DNA of 47,062 bases from CAMDTE01 sp964504345 (GTDB taxonomy: Bacteria > Bacteroidota > Bacteroidia > Flavobacteriales > Schleiferiaceae), in contig CAZDDX010000011.1 of NCBI GenBank assembly GCA_964504345.1, positions 1-47,062 of the forward strand, in the 5' to 3' direction. This document shows positions 16,222 to 25,330 of this stretch, piece after piece. Made by a program: the position numbers and the translations under genes. The first letter of the stretch is position 1. Every line of letters starts with the position of its first letter. Under the pieces are notes generated by a model. That model did no database searches and was not told where the DNA came from. It saw nothing but the letters and a program-made list of their open reading frames with translations.

Positions 16222-17178
16222 CTATTTCCGAACCCAAACGCGGGACTTGCCGCCGGCGAAGCCGATACCCCCTTCCACGTTGGAAAACGACGTTATGGGT
16301 TGCACAAACGGGTTGAAGGAGCCTGCACCGCTCACCCGCTCTTGGGAGACCACCGCGCGGTACAGGTCTGCGTCCCATTTCTCCACGGCAAAAACGATTT
16401 CGTAATTGGGCAAGTCAAAAAAATCGCCGTGTCCCACCTCTACGCGCACCTTGCGTTCACCGTTCGGTATTTCGTCTGCGTTCAAGGCGAGCCGGGCCGT
16501 ACCGAGGCGCGAAAAAATGGCACCGTTCGTCTCCCACAACGGATCTTGGGATTCCAGGGAAAAAACTACCCGGATGTTGGAATCCAGGGGCGGCCAAACG
16601 GCTGCCGCTCGGTTGTGTATAAAGGCTCGAACAACAAAGACACCGGGTGTTCCGTCGTCGTCAAATGCGAGTTCGTAGGTGGATCGACGCACCGGAAACC
16701 AATCGTTGGGGTCTGGCTCCAACGTAAACAAAGAATCCACCCGCACGTTGGCCGCGGAAGTGGGAACCGAAACCCGCGCCGTTGCCAGCTCGTCGTTCAC
16801 CGGAACTTCAACCTCCAAGGTGTATTGGGTACCTTCTTGGGGCCTCCAAGGCGTAATGTACCACGCGCCTGGCAGGGAATCCGGTAGGTAGGTTGCCGTG
16901 GCCAACAGCGTGCCGTCCTCGCCCGTCCAACGCACCACTGCATCCGTGATTGGGGTGGGCTCCCCGTCTCCCATAAGGGTAGTAGAACGCGTTACGTGCA
17001 CCCAAGCCTCTTTACCGGGATTGAGCTCGCTGTACACCGTGAGCATGCGGCTCGACGGATCGTCGAACGGGATTTCGCGCTTGCAAGCTGCCAACAACAG
17101 GGTTCCGGCCGCTCCCAAGGTCAGCAACCGCAGCAGGCGAGGCCCGCGAAGAGCGTCGAATTTAAAAGGAGAAGCCAT
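16222..17178 (-). CDS. DUF4249 family lipoprotein
   Basis: 318 residues from the ATG at 17178 (MASPFKFDALRG). The frame extends further upstream but only through the preceding receptor gene. An arginine-containing leader and hydrophobic stretch end at LLAAC, a lipobox, so it is a surface or periplasmic lipoprotein. Strand-rich segments with VRWTGEDGTLL and the C-terminal GIGFAGGKSRVWVRK match DUF4249, a Bacteroidota family almost always encoded next to TonB-dependent receptors. The start overlaps the receptor gene's end by 17 bases, so the two are coupled and probably form one outer-membrane uptake unit. The substrate is unknown. Confidence 0.88.
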   Translation of the reverse strand: MASPFKFDALRGPRLLRLLTLGAAGTLLLAACKREIPFDDPSSRMLTVYSELNPGKEAWVHVTRSTTLMGDGEPTPITDAVVRWTGEDGTLLATATYLPDSLPGAWYITPWRPQEGTQYTLEVEVPVNDELATARVSVPTSAANVRVDSLFTLEPDPNDWFPVRRSTYELAFDDDGTPGVFVVRAFIHNRAAAVWPPLDSNIRVVFSLESQDPLWETNGAIFSRLGTARLALNADEIPNGERKVRVEVGHGDFFDLPNYEIVFAVEKWDADLYRAVVSQERVSGAGSFNPFVQPITSFSNVEGGIGFAGGKSRVWVRK

Positions 17179-19525
17179 AGGACACGGAAGGAATAATGGG
17201 AAACAGACTGTACGCAAACAACTTGCGACCGGTGGTGGTGGTCTCAAACTGCAGCAGGAACGGATTGATGCGGTTGTACGCGTTGTACACGGAAAAAACC
17301 CACTGGGATTTACCCCAATCGGTAACTTTGGTTCGGGTAAAAGATAAGTCCATGCGGTGGTAGGCGGGCTCCCGGAAATTGTTGCGGCTGGAAACGTACT
17401 CCGCCGTACCAAAAAACTGCTCAAAGGGTGAACCGGCGTAGCGCGTGGTGGGAAGTGTGGTGGCGCGCCCGGTGCCGTACACCCAAACCATTCCGGCCGA
17501 CCATTTGTCGTTGAGGCGGTGGTTGACCACCAAACTGACGTCGTGCCGACGATCGTATGTGAACGGATAGGGGTTCCCGCTGTTCACGGCATCGAATTGG
17601 CGATTGGCCCACGCCAGCGTGTAGCCCAACCAGCCGGTGGTGTTCCCCTCCTTTTTCTCCAGCAAAAGCTCCGTTCCGTAGGCCCATCCGCGCCCCGTGG
17701 TCACTTTGTCCTGCCAATCCACGTTGGCCGAAAAGAAGGTGGCTCCTTCCTTGTATTCAATCAGGTTTTGAAGGTCTTTGTAGTAACCTTCAACGCTTAA
17801 ATTCAATCCATTGCGGAGCACGTGCGCATATCCGGCCGCCACTTGCCAGGCCTGCTGCGGAGCAATGCGGTCCGTGACGGGCACCCACAAATCCGTGGGC
17901 AATCCAATGGTCTGGTTGGTCAAAAGGTGCAAAAACTGCGTCATGCGCACGGCCGAAGCCTTAAACGAGGCGTTGGCGTTGATCAAGTACCGTGCAGACC
18001 ACCGCGGCTGCAAGGAAGAATAGGTGGAGGAACCCACTTGAAAGGTAGCCCAATGCAGACCCGCGTTCATTTTCAAGCGTTTGGACAAAGAGAAATCATC
18101 TTGGACGTACACCGAACTCTCCCAAGCGTAGTGCCTTTTGCTGCCGGAATTGGTATCCAAGCTCCCCCCATTGCCAAAGTCAAATTCAAACGTTTGAATG
18201 CCCGGTTCAAACGTGTGGTGGGTGATCCCCGCCCCCACCTTGACCGTGTGGCGGCTGTTGGGCAGCCAATCCGCGTCCCATTTGGCGCCGTAGTCTTCAA
18301 TAAAGCTGGTGAGTCCCAAGCGCAACTTTTGGTAGTCCCGGTTGCCGTCTGAATCGATGTATTCGTTTTCTTGGCTGACGTCGGTATTGAATCGGTAGCG
18401 GCTGTAGGTGGCGGTGGTGTTGGTAAACAAGCGCGGATTGATGCGGTAGTTCCAGCGGGCCGTGCCAATGCGGTTGCCCCAATCCAGGCCAAAATTGGTT
18501 TTTTCCGAGTAGCGGGTACCGTCTTCGTCGGTTCCCGTGTTGCTGCCTTTTAAATACACCACGTCTGCGCCTTGGTAGTAACTGAGGTACAGTTGGTGCG
18601 CGTCGTTGAACCGGTGGTTGATCTTGCCGTTGAGGTCGTAGAAGTAGTAACCGCCGGCATTGCCGCCGTTGGTGGCCGCTACAAATGGTGCCGCTAAGGC
18701 ATCCAAGTAGGTGCGTCGGCCGCTGATGAGGTAGCTTGTTTTTTTGTTGAGGGGACCTTCCAGTGTGAGCCGGGAAGCAATGACCCCCACTGCCCCTTCG
18801 CCGTGGAATTCCTTCCGATTGCCTTCCTTCATGCGGATGTCCAAGACCGAAGACAGCCGTCCGCCGTACTCTGCCGGAAAACCGCCTTTGATCAACTGCA
18901 CGCTTTGGATGGCGTCTCCGTTGAAAATGCTGAAGAAACCAAACAAGTGGTTCACGTTGTAGACCGGGACTCCGTCGATCAAAATCAAGTTTTGATCCGG
19001 ACCGCCGCCGCGAACGTAAAAACCGGACGTGCCTTCGGTTCCTCCTTTCACGCCGGGAAGCAGTTGCACCATTTTCAAGACGTCGGGCTCTCCAAACAAT
19101 ACCGGCAGGTTCTTGAGGGTGCGCATGTTGAGGTTGATGGAGCTCATCTGGGTGCTGCGTTGGATCGGCGCCTCGCGGGTGCCCACTACCGTGGCTTCGC
19201 GCAGCACTTGCTGCACGGGCGCTAAGGCGAAGGTGTGCGAACGCGGGCTGCTGGACGCCCCAAACTTCACTTGCTCGGCACGGTACCCCACCGTTCCGGC
19301 TTGGAGACGGGCAGAATCCTGGCGGACGGTCAAGGAATAAAAACCGTAGGCATTGGTGACCGTACTGGTTTTGGAAACCTTGTCGTGCACGTAGGCGCCG
19401 ATCAATCGTTCTCCCGTTTTCTGGTCTTCTACGTACCCAAAAAGGGTGGTGGTGCGCTGAGCCCATACTGAGCTCGTGCCAAACAAAAATGCGGCAACCG
19501 CAAAAATCGCAACGCGTACGTTCAT
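17162..19525 (-). CDS. TonB-dependent receptor with carboxypeptidase-like N-terminal domain
   Basis: 787 residues from the ATG at 19525; the upstream extension lacks a signal peptide and was rejected. A signal peptide ends at VWAQ (residue 23). A carboxypeptidase-regulatory-like beta-sandwich (about 26-105) comes next, then a plug domain (about 120-240) with YVRGGGPDQNLILIDGVPVYN, then a 22-strand barrel ending in the aromatic SYGFSF. The coupled DUF4249 lipoprotein gene points to a receptor-lipoprotein pair. A siderophore, peptide, vitamin or polymer fragment are all possible substrates. No regulator or sigma/anti-sigma pair is adjacent. Confidence 0.92.
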   Translation of the reverse strand: MNVRVAIFAVAAFLFGTSSVWAQRTTTLFGYVEDQKTGERLIGAYVHDKVSKTSTVTNAYGFYSLTVRQDSARLQAGTVGYRAEQVKFGASSSPRSHTFALAPVQQVLREATVVGTREAPIQRSTQMSSINLNMRTLKNLPVLFGEPDVLKMVQLLPGVKGGTEGTSGFYVRGGGPDQNLILIDGVPVYNVNHLFGFFSIFNGDAIQSVQLIKGGFPAEYGGRLSSVLDIRMKEGNRKEFHGEGAVGVIASRLTLEGPLNKKTSYLISGRRTYLDALAAPFVAATNGGNAGGYYFYDLNGKINHRFNDAHQLYLSYYQGADVVYLKGSNTGTDEDGTRYSEKTNFGLDWGNRIGTARWNYRINPRLFTNTTATYSRYRFNTDVSQENEYIDSDGNRDYQKLRLGLTSFIEDYGAKWDADWLPNSRHTVKVGAGITHHTFEPGIQTFEFDFGNGGSLDTNSGSKRHYAWESSVYVQDDFSLSKRLKMNAGLHWATFQVGSSTYSSLQPRWSARYLINANASFKASAVRMTQFLHLLTNQTIGLPTDLWVPVTDRIAPQQAWQVAAGYAHVLRNGLNLSVEGYYKDLQNLIEYKEGATFFSANVDWQDKVTTGRGWAYGTELLLEKKEGNTTGWLGYTLAWANRQFDAVNSGNPYPFTYDRRHDVSLVVNHRLNDKWSAGMVWVYGTGRATTLPTTRYAGSPFEQFFGTAEYVSSRNNFREPAYHRMDLSFTRTKVTDWGKSQWVFSVYNAYNRINPFLLQFETTTTGRKLFAYSLFPIIPSVSYGFSF

Positions 19526-19607
19526 CAATAAGTGTAAATTAGACGCCGAACACAAAAATCCAACCCTCCGCAAATAAGATGCCGTTGTTTGCGAAAAAGT
19601 TGCTTCT

Positions 19608-22094
19608 ATGCAAAAAAAACTATTTTTTGGGGCTTTCGCCCTTATTTTCAGCTTGTTGACTCCCGTTGGAGCGCAAAATTTAACCACCGTAGTGCGCGGC
19701 ACCGTGGTGGACGCGGACACAAAGTTCCCGTTGCCCGGTGCGCAGGTTCAAATTGGAACCCTTAAAACCGTCACCAACAACGACGGTTTGTTCCGCTTTC
19801 CCGCGGTACCTATTGGACGCCAAACGGTTATGGTTTCGTTGATTGGATACGACAAAATGGCACGTGCCGTGGAATTGGCCACCGCCAAAGAAGCGGTTCT
19901 GACCATCCCCATGGCGGAATCCAGCACGCAACTTCAAGAAGTGTCCGTTCGTGCCACCCAAGAAGGGCAGGCCAAAAACGAAATGGCCGTGGTCAGCGCG
20001 CGGCAGTTTTCCGTGGAAGAGACCAACTTGTACGCGGGCAGCCGCGGCGAACCGGCGAGAATGGCCACCAACTTCGCCGGTGTCCAAGGTTCCGACGACC
20101 AACGCAACGATTTGGTGGTGCGCGGAAACACGCCTTCGGGCGTATTGTACCGCATGGAAGGAGTCAACATCCCCAACCCCAACCACTTCTCCATTCCCGG
20201 AACCGGTGGCGGTCCCGTGACCATTTTGAACAACAAGTTTCTGGACAACTCCGACTTCTTCACGGGCGCCTGGCCGGCCGAATACGGCAACGCCATTGCG
20301 GGTGTATTTGACCTGAAAATGCGGGACGGAAACAACGAAAAGTTGGAGTTTTCCGGCCAGCTGGGATTCTTGGGAACGGAATTGATGGTGGAAGGTCCGT
20401 TGGGCCGCGGCCGCGAGGGTCGTCCGGCTCCTTCGTTCTTGGGAGTATACCGCTACAGCACCCTGTTCATGTTCCAAAAATTGGGCATTCCGTTGGGAAC
20501 CTCTGCGGTACCGGGCTACCAAGACGGAGCATTTCGCTTCACTTTCCCCCAGAAAAACGGTGGAAAATTGGCCGCATGGGGCATGTTTGGACGCTCCAAC
20601 ATTGAAATCATGGTATCCGACTCCGACGGAGACAAAGTCAGCTCAGACTTTGAAAGCTACGGCACCACAGACCGGGACCAGTACTTCAAAACCGACATGT
20701 ACGTGGGCGGTTTGAACTACACCAAGCCCCTTTCCCGAACCAGCTTTGTGAACGCCGGAGTGGCCGCAAGCCAGTCCTACATCGATACGCGGAACGATAA
20801 AGTATTCCGCAGCATCACGCCGGATTCGCTGTGGCAGGTAGACGATATTGTCAACATTCTGGGCTATAAGTTTACCGAAAACAAGCTCCACGGCTTTGTA
20901 CACTACACCCAAAAACTCAGCAACCGCACCACGTTCAAGATGGGCCTCAACGCGGACCTCTACGACCTGATCTACCAAGATTCCGTGCGGAAAGTGGACG
21001 GTCGGGACGGTACCGTTTACCCGTGGCGCGTTCAATGGGACACCCGTGCGCAATGGACCGTGGTGCAGCCGTACGCCAGCATGCGGAGCAACTTGACTCC
21101 TCGCCTGTCCCTAACCGCCGGTTGGACGGCTACCTATTCCAACATCAACGCGAATTCCATCAGCATGGTGGAACCGCGTTTGGGGTTGAACTACAAGCAG
21201 TCCCGGAATACGAATTTCTTCGCCGGAACAGGCATCCACAGCCAAATGCAGAGCGCCTACCTGTACTACTACGCCATCGGCAACAACGCCAACGGCGATC
21301 CGGGGGAACACAACACGGACATGGGCTTGACCAAGAGTTACCATTCCGTAGCGGGCGTGGAGCATCGACTTTCTTCGTTGCCCATGCGCGTCAAGGCTGA
21401 GGTGTACTACCAGTACCTGTGGAACATTCCCGTGGAACGTCTGAAAATGGACGCCAATCCGTTGAGCGCCACCTTCGGTCAACGCGTGGTGGGTTCCAGC
21501 TTCTCCATGGTCAATGCGGGTTCCGGTTTTGGACGTTTGTGGCCCGACACCCTGGAGAACACGGGAACGGGACGCAACTACGGCTTGGAATTGACCGCGG
21601 AGCACTTCTTCACCAAGGGCTTCTACGGCTTGGTGACGGCGAGTTTGTTTGACGCCAAGTACCGCGGTTCGGACAACGTGGAGCGCAACACCACCTTCAA
21701 CGGCCAGTACGCGTTGAACTTCATCCTGGCGAAAGAATGGCGTTTGGCCGGCAAGCGAGCCCTGCAATTGAGCGGAAAGTTCACCACCGTGGGCGGACGC
21801 TGGTTTGGACCGGTGGACTTTGACCGATCGCTGGAAAACCTGGAGATCAACTTTGTTTCGGAGACCTTTAACACGGAAAAGTACCGGGCGTACTACCGCA
21901 CCGACGTCAAGTTCTTGTACAAGTGGAATTTTGCCAACACCAGCCACGAGTTGGGTATTGACATGGCCAATGTGCTGAACAACAGAAACATCCTCACCTT
22001 GACTTTTGTACCGGATCATCCGTCCGGCAACCCGGTTCAGGAGGAGTACCAGTTGGGCTTGTTGCCAATCTTCTTCTACCGAATCGATTTTTGA
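19608..22094 (+). CDS. TonB-dependent receptor
   Basis: 828 residues. The signal peptide ends at VGAQ (residue 23), a carboxypeptidase-regulatory-like domain covers about 28-110, and a plug domain with DLVVRGNTPSGVLYRMEGV and the NHFSIPGTGGG loop precedes the barrel, which ends FFYRIDF. The plug is more like receptors annotated only as TonB-dependent than like classic SusC. It is divergent from the other receptor with only 82 bases between them, so the two could share control. No SusD-like or lipoprotein gene follows; the transcript ends at the terminator at 22123. Confidence 0.92.
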   Translation: MQKKLFFGAFALIFSLLTPVGAQNLTTVVRGTVVDADTKFPLPGAQVQIGTLKTVTNNDGLFRFPAVPIGRQTVMVSLIGYDKMARAVELATAKEAVLTIPMAESSTQLQEVSVRATQEGQAKNEMAVVSARQFSVEETNLYAGSRGEPARMATNFAGVQGSDDQRNDLVVRGNTPSGVLYRMEGVNIPNPNHFSIPGTGGGPVTILNNKFLDNSDFFTGAWPAEYGNAIAGVFDLKMRDGNNEKLEFSGQLGFLGTELMVEGPLGRGREGRPAPSFLGVYRYSTLFMFQKLGIPLGTSAVPGYQDGAFRFTFPQKNGGKLAAWGMFGRSNIEIMVSDSDGDKVSSDFESYGTTDRDQYFKTDMYVGGLNYTKPLSRTSFVNAGVAASQSYIDTRNDKVFRSITPDSLWQVDDIVNILGYKFTENKLHGFVHYTQKLSNRTTFKMGLNADLYDLIYQDSVRKVDGRDGTVYPWRVQWDTRAQWTVVQPYASMRSNLTPRLSLTAGWTATYSNINANSISMVEPRLGLNYKQSRNTNFFAGTGIHSQMQSAYLYYYAIGNNANGDPGEHNTDMGLTKSYHSVAGVEHRLSSLPMRVKAEVYYQYLWNIPVERLKMDANPLSATFGQRVVGSSFSMVNAGSGFGRLWPDTLENTGTGRNYGLELTAEHFFTKGFYGLVTASLFDAKYRGSDNVERNTTFNGQYALNFILAKEWRLAGKRALQLSGKFTTVGGRWFGPVDFDRSLENLEINFVSETFNTEKYRAYYRTDVKFLYKWNFANTSHELGIDMANVLNNRNILTLTFVPDHPSGNPVQEEYQLGLLPIFFYRIDF

Positions 22095-22122
22095 TTTTTG
22101 TGGGCGGCCGGCCCACAACGCA

Positions 22123-22161
22123 CAAGGGGCTGCCTCGGAACTAGGCAGCCCCTTGTTTTTT
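22123..22161 (+). terminator. intrinsic terminator after TonB receptor
   Basis: CAAGGGGCTGCCT (22123-22135) pairs with AGGCAGCCCCTTG (22143-22155) around a 7-base loop and is followed by a T run. Confidence 0.85.
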
Positions 22162-22183
22162 GGACCCCAGCGGGGCGTATCTT

Positions 22184-22972
22184 TTAGTGGGGACGTTGCA
22201 ACCAACCCACGGTGGCCGCAGCGAACCGTCGGCCCGTCAAACGGGGCAATACCGTGCCCAAGCGATTCATAAACCCGGGAATGGCGTACAACTTGCGCTT
22301 CTCCGCACGTTGGAAGGCGTAACGAACGGCCGTGGGCGCATCCATCAAGGGCATCAGGCCTTGGGACACGAGGTGGGACTTTTCCAATCCTGCTCGGTCA
22401 AAGAATGCCGTGCGCGTGGGGCCGGGGCACACCGCCGTGACGGAGATGTTGCGCGGTTTGAGCTCCGTGGCCAAGGCCTCGGAAAAGGACAAAACAAAGG
22501 CCTTGGAAGCGTAGTAGGCCGCCATGCCCGGACCGGCCTGGAAGGCAGCCGTGGAGGCAACGTTGATCAAACGTCCGCCGGCTTCCAAGCGATTTACAGC
22601 CCAGTGGGACAGGTGCATGAGGGCTTGAACGTTGACTTCCACCATATTCCGAAGGACGGCGGGGTCTGCTTGGTGCAGTGCGGCGTAGTCGCCAAAACCG
22701 GCGTTGTTCACCACGCGATTGGGGCTTTTGCCCCCGTGGTGCAAGGCTTCCAGTTGGTGGATCAGTGCTGCAAGGGATTCCGGCTGGCCCAGGTCTGCGG
22801 TAAGCACCACAGGCTGAGCCCCGGACGCCCACGGTTGAAGGCGCTCCAACGTGGCGGCAGCATCTTCTGCGCGCCGAACCACCAAAACCAACTCCTGCCC
22901 GGCTTTCGCCGCCTCAACCGCCCAATCGGCACCAATGCCTCTGGACGCACCCGTAATCAGCGTATATCCCAT
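22184..22972 (-). CDS. short-chain dehydrogenase/reductase
   Basis: 262 residues from the ATG at 22972, 5 bases after a TACCTTCG box; the upstream extension was discarded. Classical SDR: the TGASRGIG cofactor loop, NNAG, and the catalytic serine and YxxxK (YYASK) in order. A C-terminal hydrophobic segment (RLGTVLPRLTG) resembles the DltE/YqjQ-like SDRs often annotated as ketoacyl reductases or fatty-acyl reductases. The substrate cannot be predicted. It is a single gene, convergent with the TonB receptor and divergent from the DUF5916 gene. Confidence 0.88.
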   Translation of the reverse strand: MGYTLITGASRGIGADWAVEAAKAGQELVLVVRRAEDAAATLERLQPWASGAQPVVLTADLGQPESLAALIHQLEALHHGGKSPNRVVNNAGFGDYAALHQADPAVLRNMVEVNVQALMHLSHWAVNRLEAGGRLINVASTAAFQAGPGMAAYYASKAFVLSFSEALATELKPRNISVTAVCPGPTRTAFFDRAGLEKSHLVSQGLMPLMDAPTAVRYAFQRAEKRKLYAIPGFMNRLGTVLPRLTGRRFAAATVGWLQRPH

Positions 22973-22977
22973 GACGA

Positions 22978-23007
22978 CGAAGGTACGGATCCAATGATGC
23001 ATCTTTG
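22978..23007. promoter_or_regulatory. divergent -7 boxes for SDR and DUF5916 genes
   Basis: Minus-strand TACCTTCG (22978-22985) is 5 bases before the SDR ATG. On the plus strand CATCTTTG (23000-23007), a weaker box, lies about 20 bases before the GTG at 23028. Confidence 0.5.
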
Positions 23008-23027
23008 CACGCTCAAACTTCACACCC

Positions 23028-25298
23028 GTGAACCTCAATTCATTGTTGTACCGATTCCTTGCTGCCGTTAGGCTCCAACTGTTGAGCTTTTTGGGGCTGA
23101 TGTTGATTTCCGTTCCGGCTTTGGCGCAAAACAATGCCGCAAGCCCCTTGGTCCAAAAGTTGTCTGCCTCCGGTGTGGCTGTTCATGCGCTAGCGGTGGG
23201 AGCACGGCCGTTGGTGGACGGACTGCGGGATGCAGGGGTCTACGAAAGCGGAATACGCGTGGACATCAACACGGAACACCAACCGGGAACCAACGTAATG
23301 GCTCCCGTGCACACAGTGGGCTGGATTGCCCGGGACGCAGATGCCCTGTACGTTTACATTCGTTGCCAAATCCCCGCGGAAGGACTGCGGGCCAACACCA
23401 CCCGCCGCGACGAAGCGTTTGAGGACGACTTTGTGGGCATTGCGTTGGACCCTTATGCGGACACGCGGAACATGCTCTTTTTGGGCGCGAATGCCTACGG
23501 GATTCAGCTGGATTTGCGCAAAAACAACCCGGCAGATCTGAACAACAACTTCGACGTCAGCTACGACATGCTGTACGATGCGGCCGCCGTACGGACGGAT
23601 ACCGCCTATGCCGTGGAAATGCGCATCCCCTTCTCCTCTCTGCCGTTTCCATCGGGCAAAACACAGGTGTGGAAATTTGCATTGTTTCGGAATTTGTGGG
23701 TGGGGGCCCAAAACTACTCCGTCAACAGTTTTCCCATTGACCGCAACAATGTGTGCAGCGATTGCCAGTACGATGACGCCCTGTTGATGGACGGTTTGAA
23801 GCAACCGCGTAAATTTCAGGTGCTGCCTTATGCCCTGGGCGGTTTGGTGGACCCTCCCCTGGCCACGGGGGCGGCGTTGGGCAAGGTGGGCGGTAGCTTT
23901 TTGGCGGGATTTGGCTCGGAAACGGTAGTTGAAGGGGTATACAATCCGGATTTTTCTCAGGTGGAGTCCGACGCCCTCCAAATTGGCGTCAACAGTTCAT
24001 ACGCCTTGTTTTACCCAGAAAGACGACCGTTTTTCAACGAAGGGGCAGATTTGCTCGCAACCCGGGGAAACCTGATTTATTCCCGGACGGTGGCGGACCC
24101 CCTTTTGGTCACCAAGGCCGTGCACCAGGGACGGGACATCCGTGCCTACGCCCTGACGGGATACGACCGTTCGTCGCCGTATTTGGTGCCGGGCGAGGAC
24201 AACAGCTATTTGGGACGTGCCACCGGCAATACGTTTGGCATCTTCCGCACCACAAAACCGTTTGAAAAGGCCCAGTTCGTGGGGTTGATGGGCACCCACC
24301 GTCGGTACGACGCCGGCGGTTCTGGATCTCTTTTGGGCACCGATTTCAACGCCCGATTGAGTCCCACGGTTCGCCTGTTTGGCGAAGGGGCATTGTCTTT
24401 GACGCAGGAGCCCAATGCCCCTTGGATTACCGACCAAGCGGGGATGTTCGGCAACCGCACCAAGGCACTGGACGGTGAACAATTCATGGGCTACTTCGGC
24501 ACTTTGGAGGTGCAAAAAGTGACCGAGCGCTGGATGCTGCGCGCCATGACGTCGCACGTGGGGCGTGATTTTCGCGCGGAGATGGGCTTCCGCCCCAGTG
24601 TAGACCGTCGTCGGGCCGAAGTAGGAGGCAACATTCGCGCCTTTCCCAATGGGAAGTGGATCAAAAACTACGGAGTTTACTACGAGGTCTTTGGCGAACA
24701 AACGGTGGGCGGAAAAACCAAACAAACCGGCTGGATGGCAGACAGTTGGATGCAATTGGCAGGATCCATCAATTTATCTTTGGGGCACTACTACCGCTTT
24801 ATGGAGGAATTCAAGGGATCCACTTTTCGTTGGATGCCCTACACGTGGGGATCTGTATCCTACAACCCGCGGCAGTGGTTGATGTTGAGTTACCGCACGG
24901 ATTTTGGCCAAGGCCTGACGCGCAACGCAAATTTTGTGCGCGCCGGAGACGAAAGAAACGGTGGATTTTCCGCTCAGTTTCAGTTGGCCGGAAAAATTCG
25001 CTGGACGCTGGGCATCAACCACGCCCAAATGCGCGAGCGAGACGGCTCCGGTTCGTTGATCTACCGGGGTTATGTGGCGCGGTCGGTGGTTCATTGGGGA
25101 ATCTCCAAGGCGTGGTCTTCCCGTATGGTGCTGCAGTACGATGATTTTGGAAAAGGTTGGACGGTTCAGCCGTTGGTTCAGTACCAACCCTCGCCGTTTA
25201 CCTTGATTTACACGGGCGCGTCTTTAACGCCTTGGGATCGGTCCGTTTTTGCCAAGGTGCAGTACCAATTTGAGGCATTCAAGTCCCGACGTTCGTAG
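23028..25298 (+). CDS. DUF5916 outer-membrane barrel with CBM9-like domain
   Basis: 756 residues from GTG 23028, chosen because it gives a complete signal peptide (hydrophobic stretch ending PALAQ near residue 34). Residues about 50-225 form a family 9 carbohydrate-binding-like sandwich (YESGIRVDI, LYVYIRC, DDFVGIALDPY). The remainder is strand-rich with YNPDFSQVESDALQI and FYPERRPFFNEGA, signature segments of DUF5916. Family members are predicted outer-membrane proteins of unknown role, often near peptidases or polysaccharide enzymes. No such neighbour is present here. Confidence 0.85.
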   Translation: MNLNSLLYRFLAAVRLQLLSFLGLMLISVPALAQNNAASPLVQKLSASGVAVHALAVGARPLVDGLRDAGVYESGIRVDINTEHQPGTNVMAPVHTVGWIARDADALYVYIRCQIPAEGLRANTTRRDEAFEDDFVGIALDPYADTRNMLFLGANAYGIQLDLRKNNPADLNNNFDVSYDMLYDAAAVRTDTAYAVEMRIPFSSLPFPSGKTQVWKFALFRNLWVGAQNYSVNSFPIDRNNVCSDCQYDDALLMDGLKQPRKFQVLPYALGGLVDPPLATGAALGKVGGSFLAGFGSETVVEGVYNPDFSQVESDALQIGVNSSYALFYPERRPFFNEGADLLATRGNLIYSRTVADPLLVTKAVHQGRDIRAYALTGYDRSSPYLVPGEDNSYLGRATGNTFGIFRTTKPFEKAQFVGLMGTHRRYDAGGSGSLLGTDFNARLSPTVRLFGEGALSLTQEPNAPWITDQAGMFGNRTKALDGEQFMGYFGTLEVQKVTERWMLRAMTSHVGRDFRAEMGFRPSVDRRRAEVGGNIRAFPNGKWIKNYGVYYEVFGEQTVGGKTKQTGWMADSWMQLAGSINLSLGHYYRFMEEFKGSTFRWMPYTWGSVSYNPRQWLMLSYRTDFGQGLTRNANFVRAGDERNGGFSAQFQLAGKIRWTLGINHAQMRERDGSGSLIYRGYVARSVVHWGISKAWSSRMVLQYDDFGKGWTVQPLVQYQPSPFTLIYTGASLTPWDRSVFAKVQYQFEAFKSRRS

Positions 25299-25330
25299 CA
25301 GTTGGTAGCGTCTGTTGCCGACGGCGAAAG

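Noticed and set aside
18297..19466. 389-residue frame inside the TonB receptor
   Set aside because: It is a same-strand alternative frame of the receptor, with arginine/proline-rich sequence typical of frame shadows.
22160..23071. 303-residue frame antisense to the SDR gene
   Set aside because: The SDR has all its catalytic motifs; this frame has none and covers the terminator and promoter.
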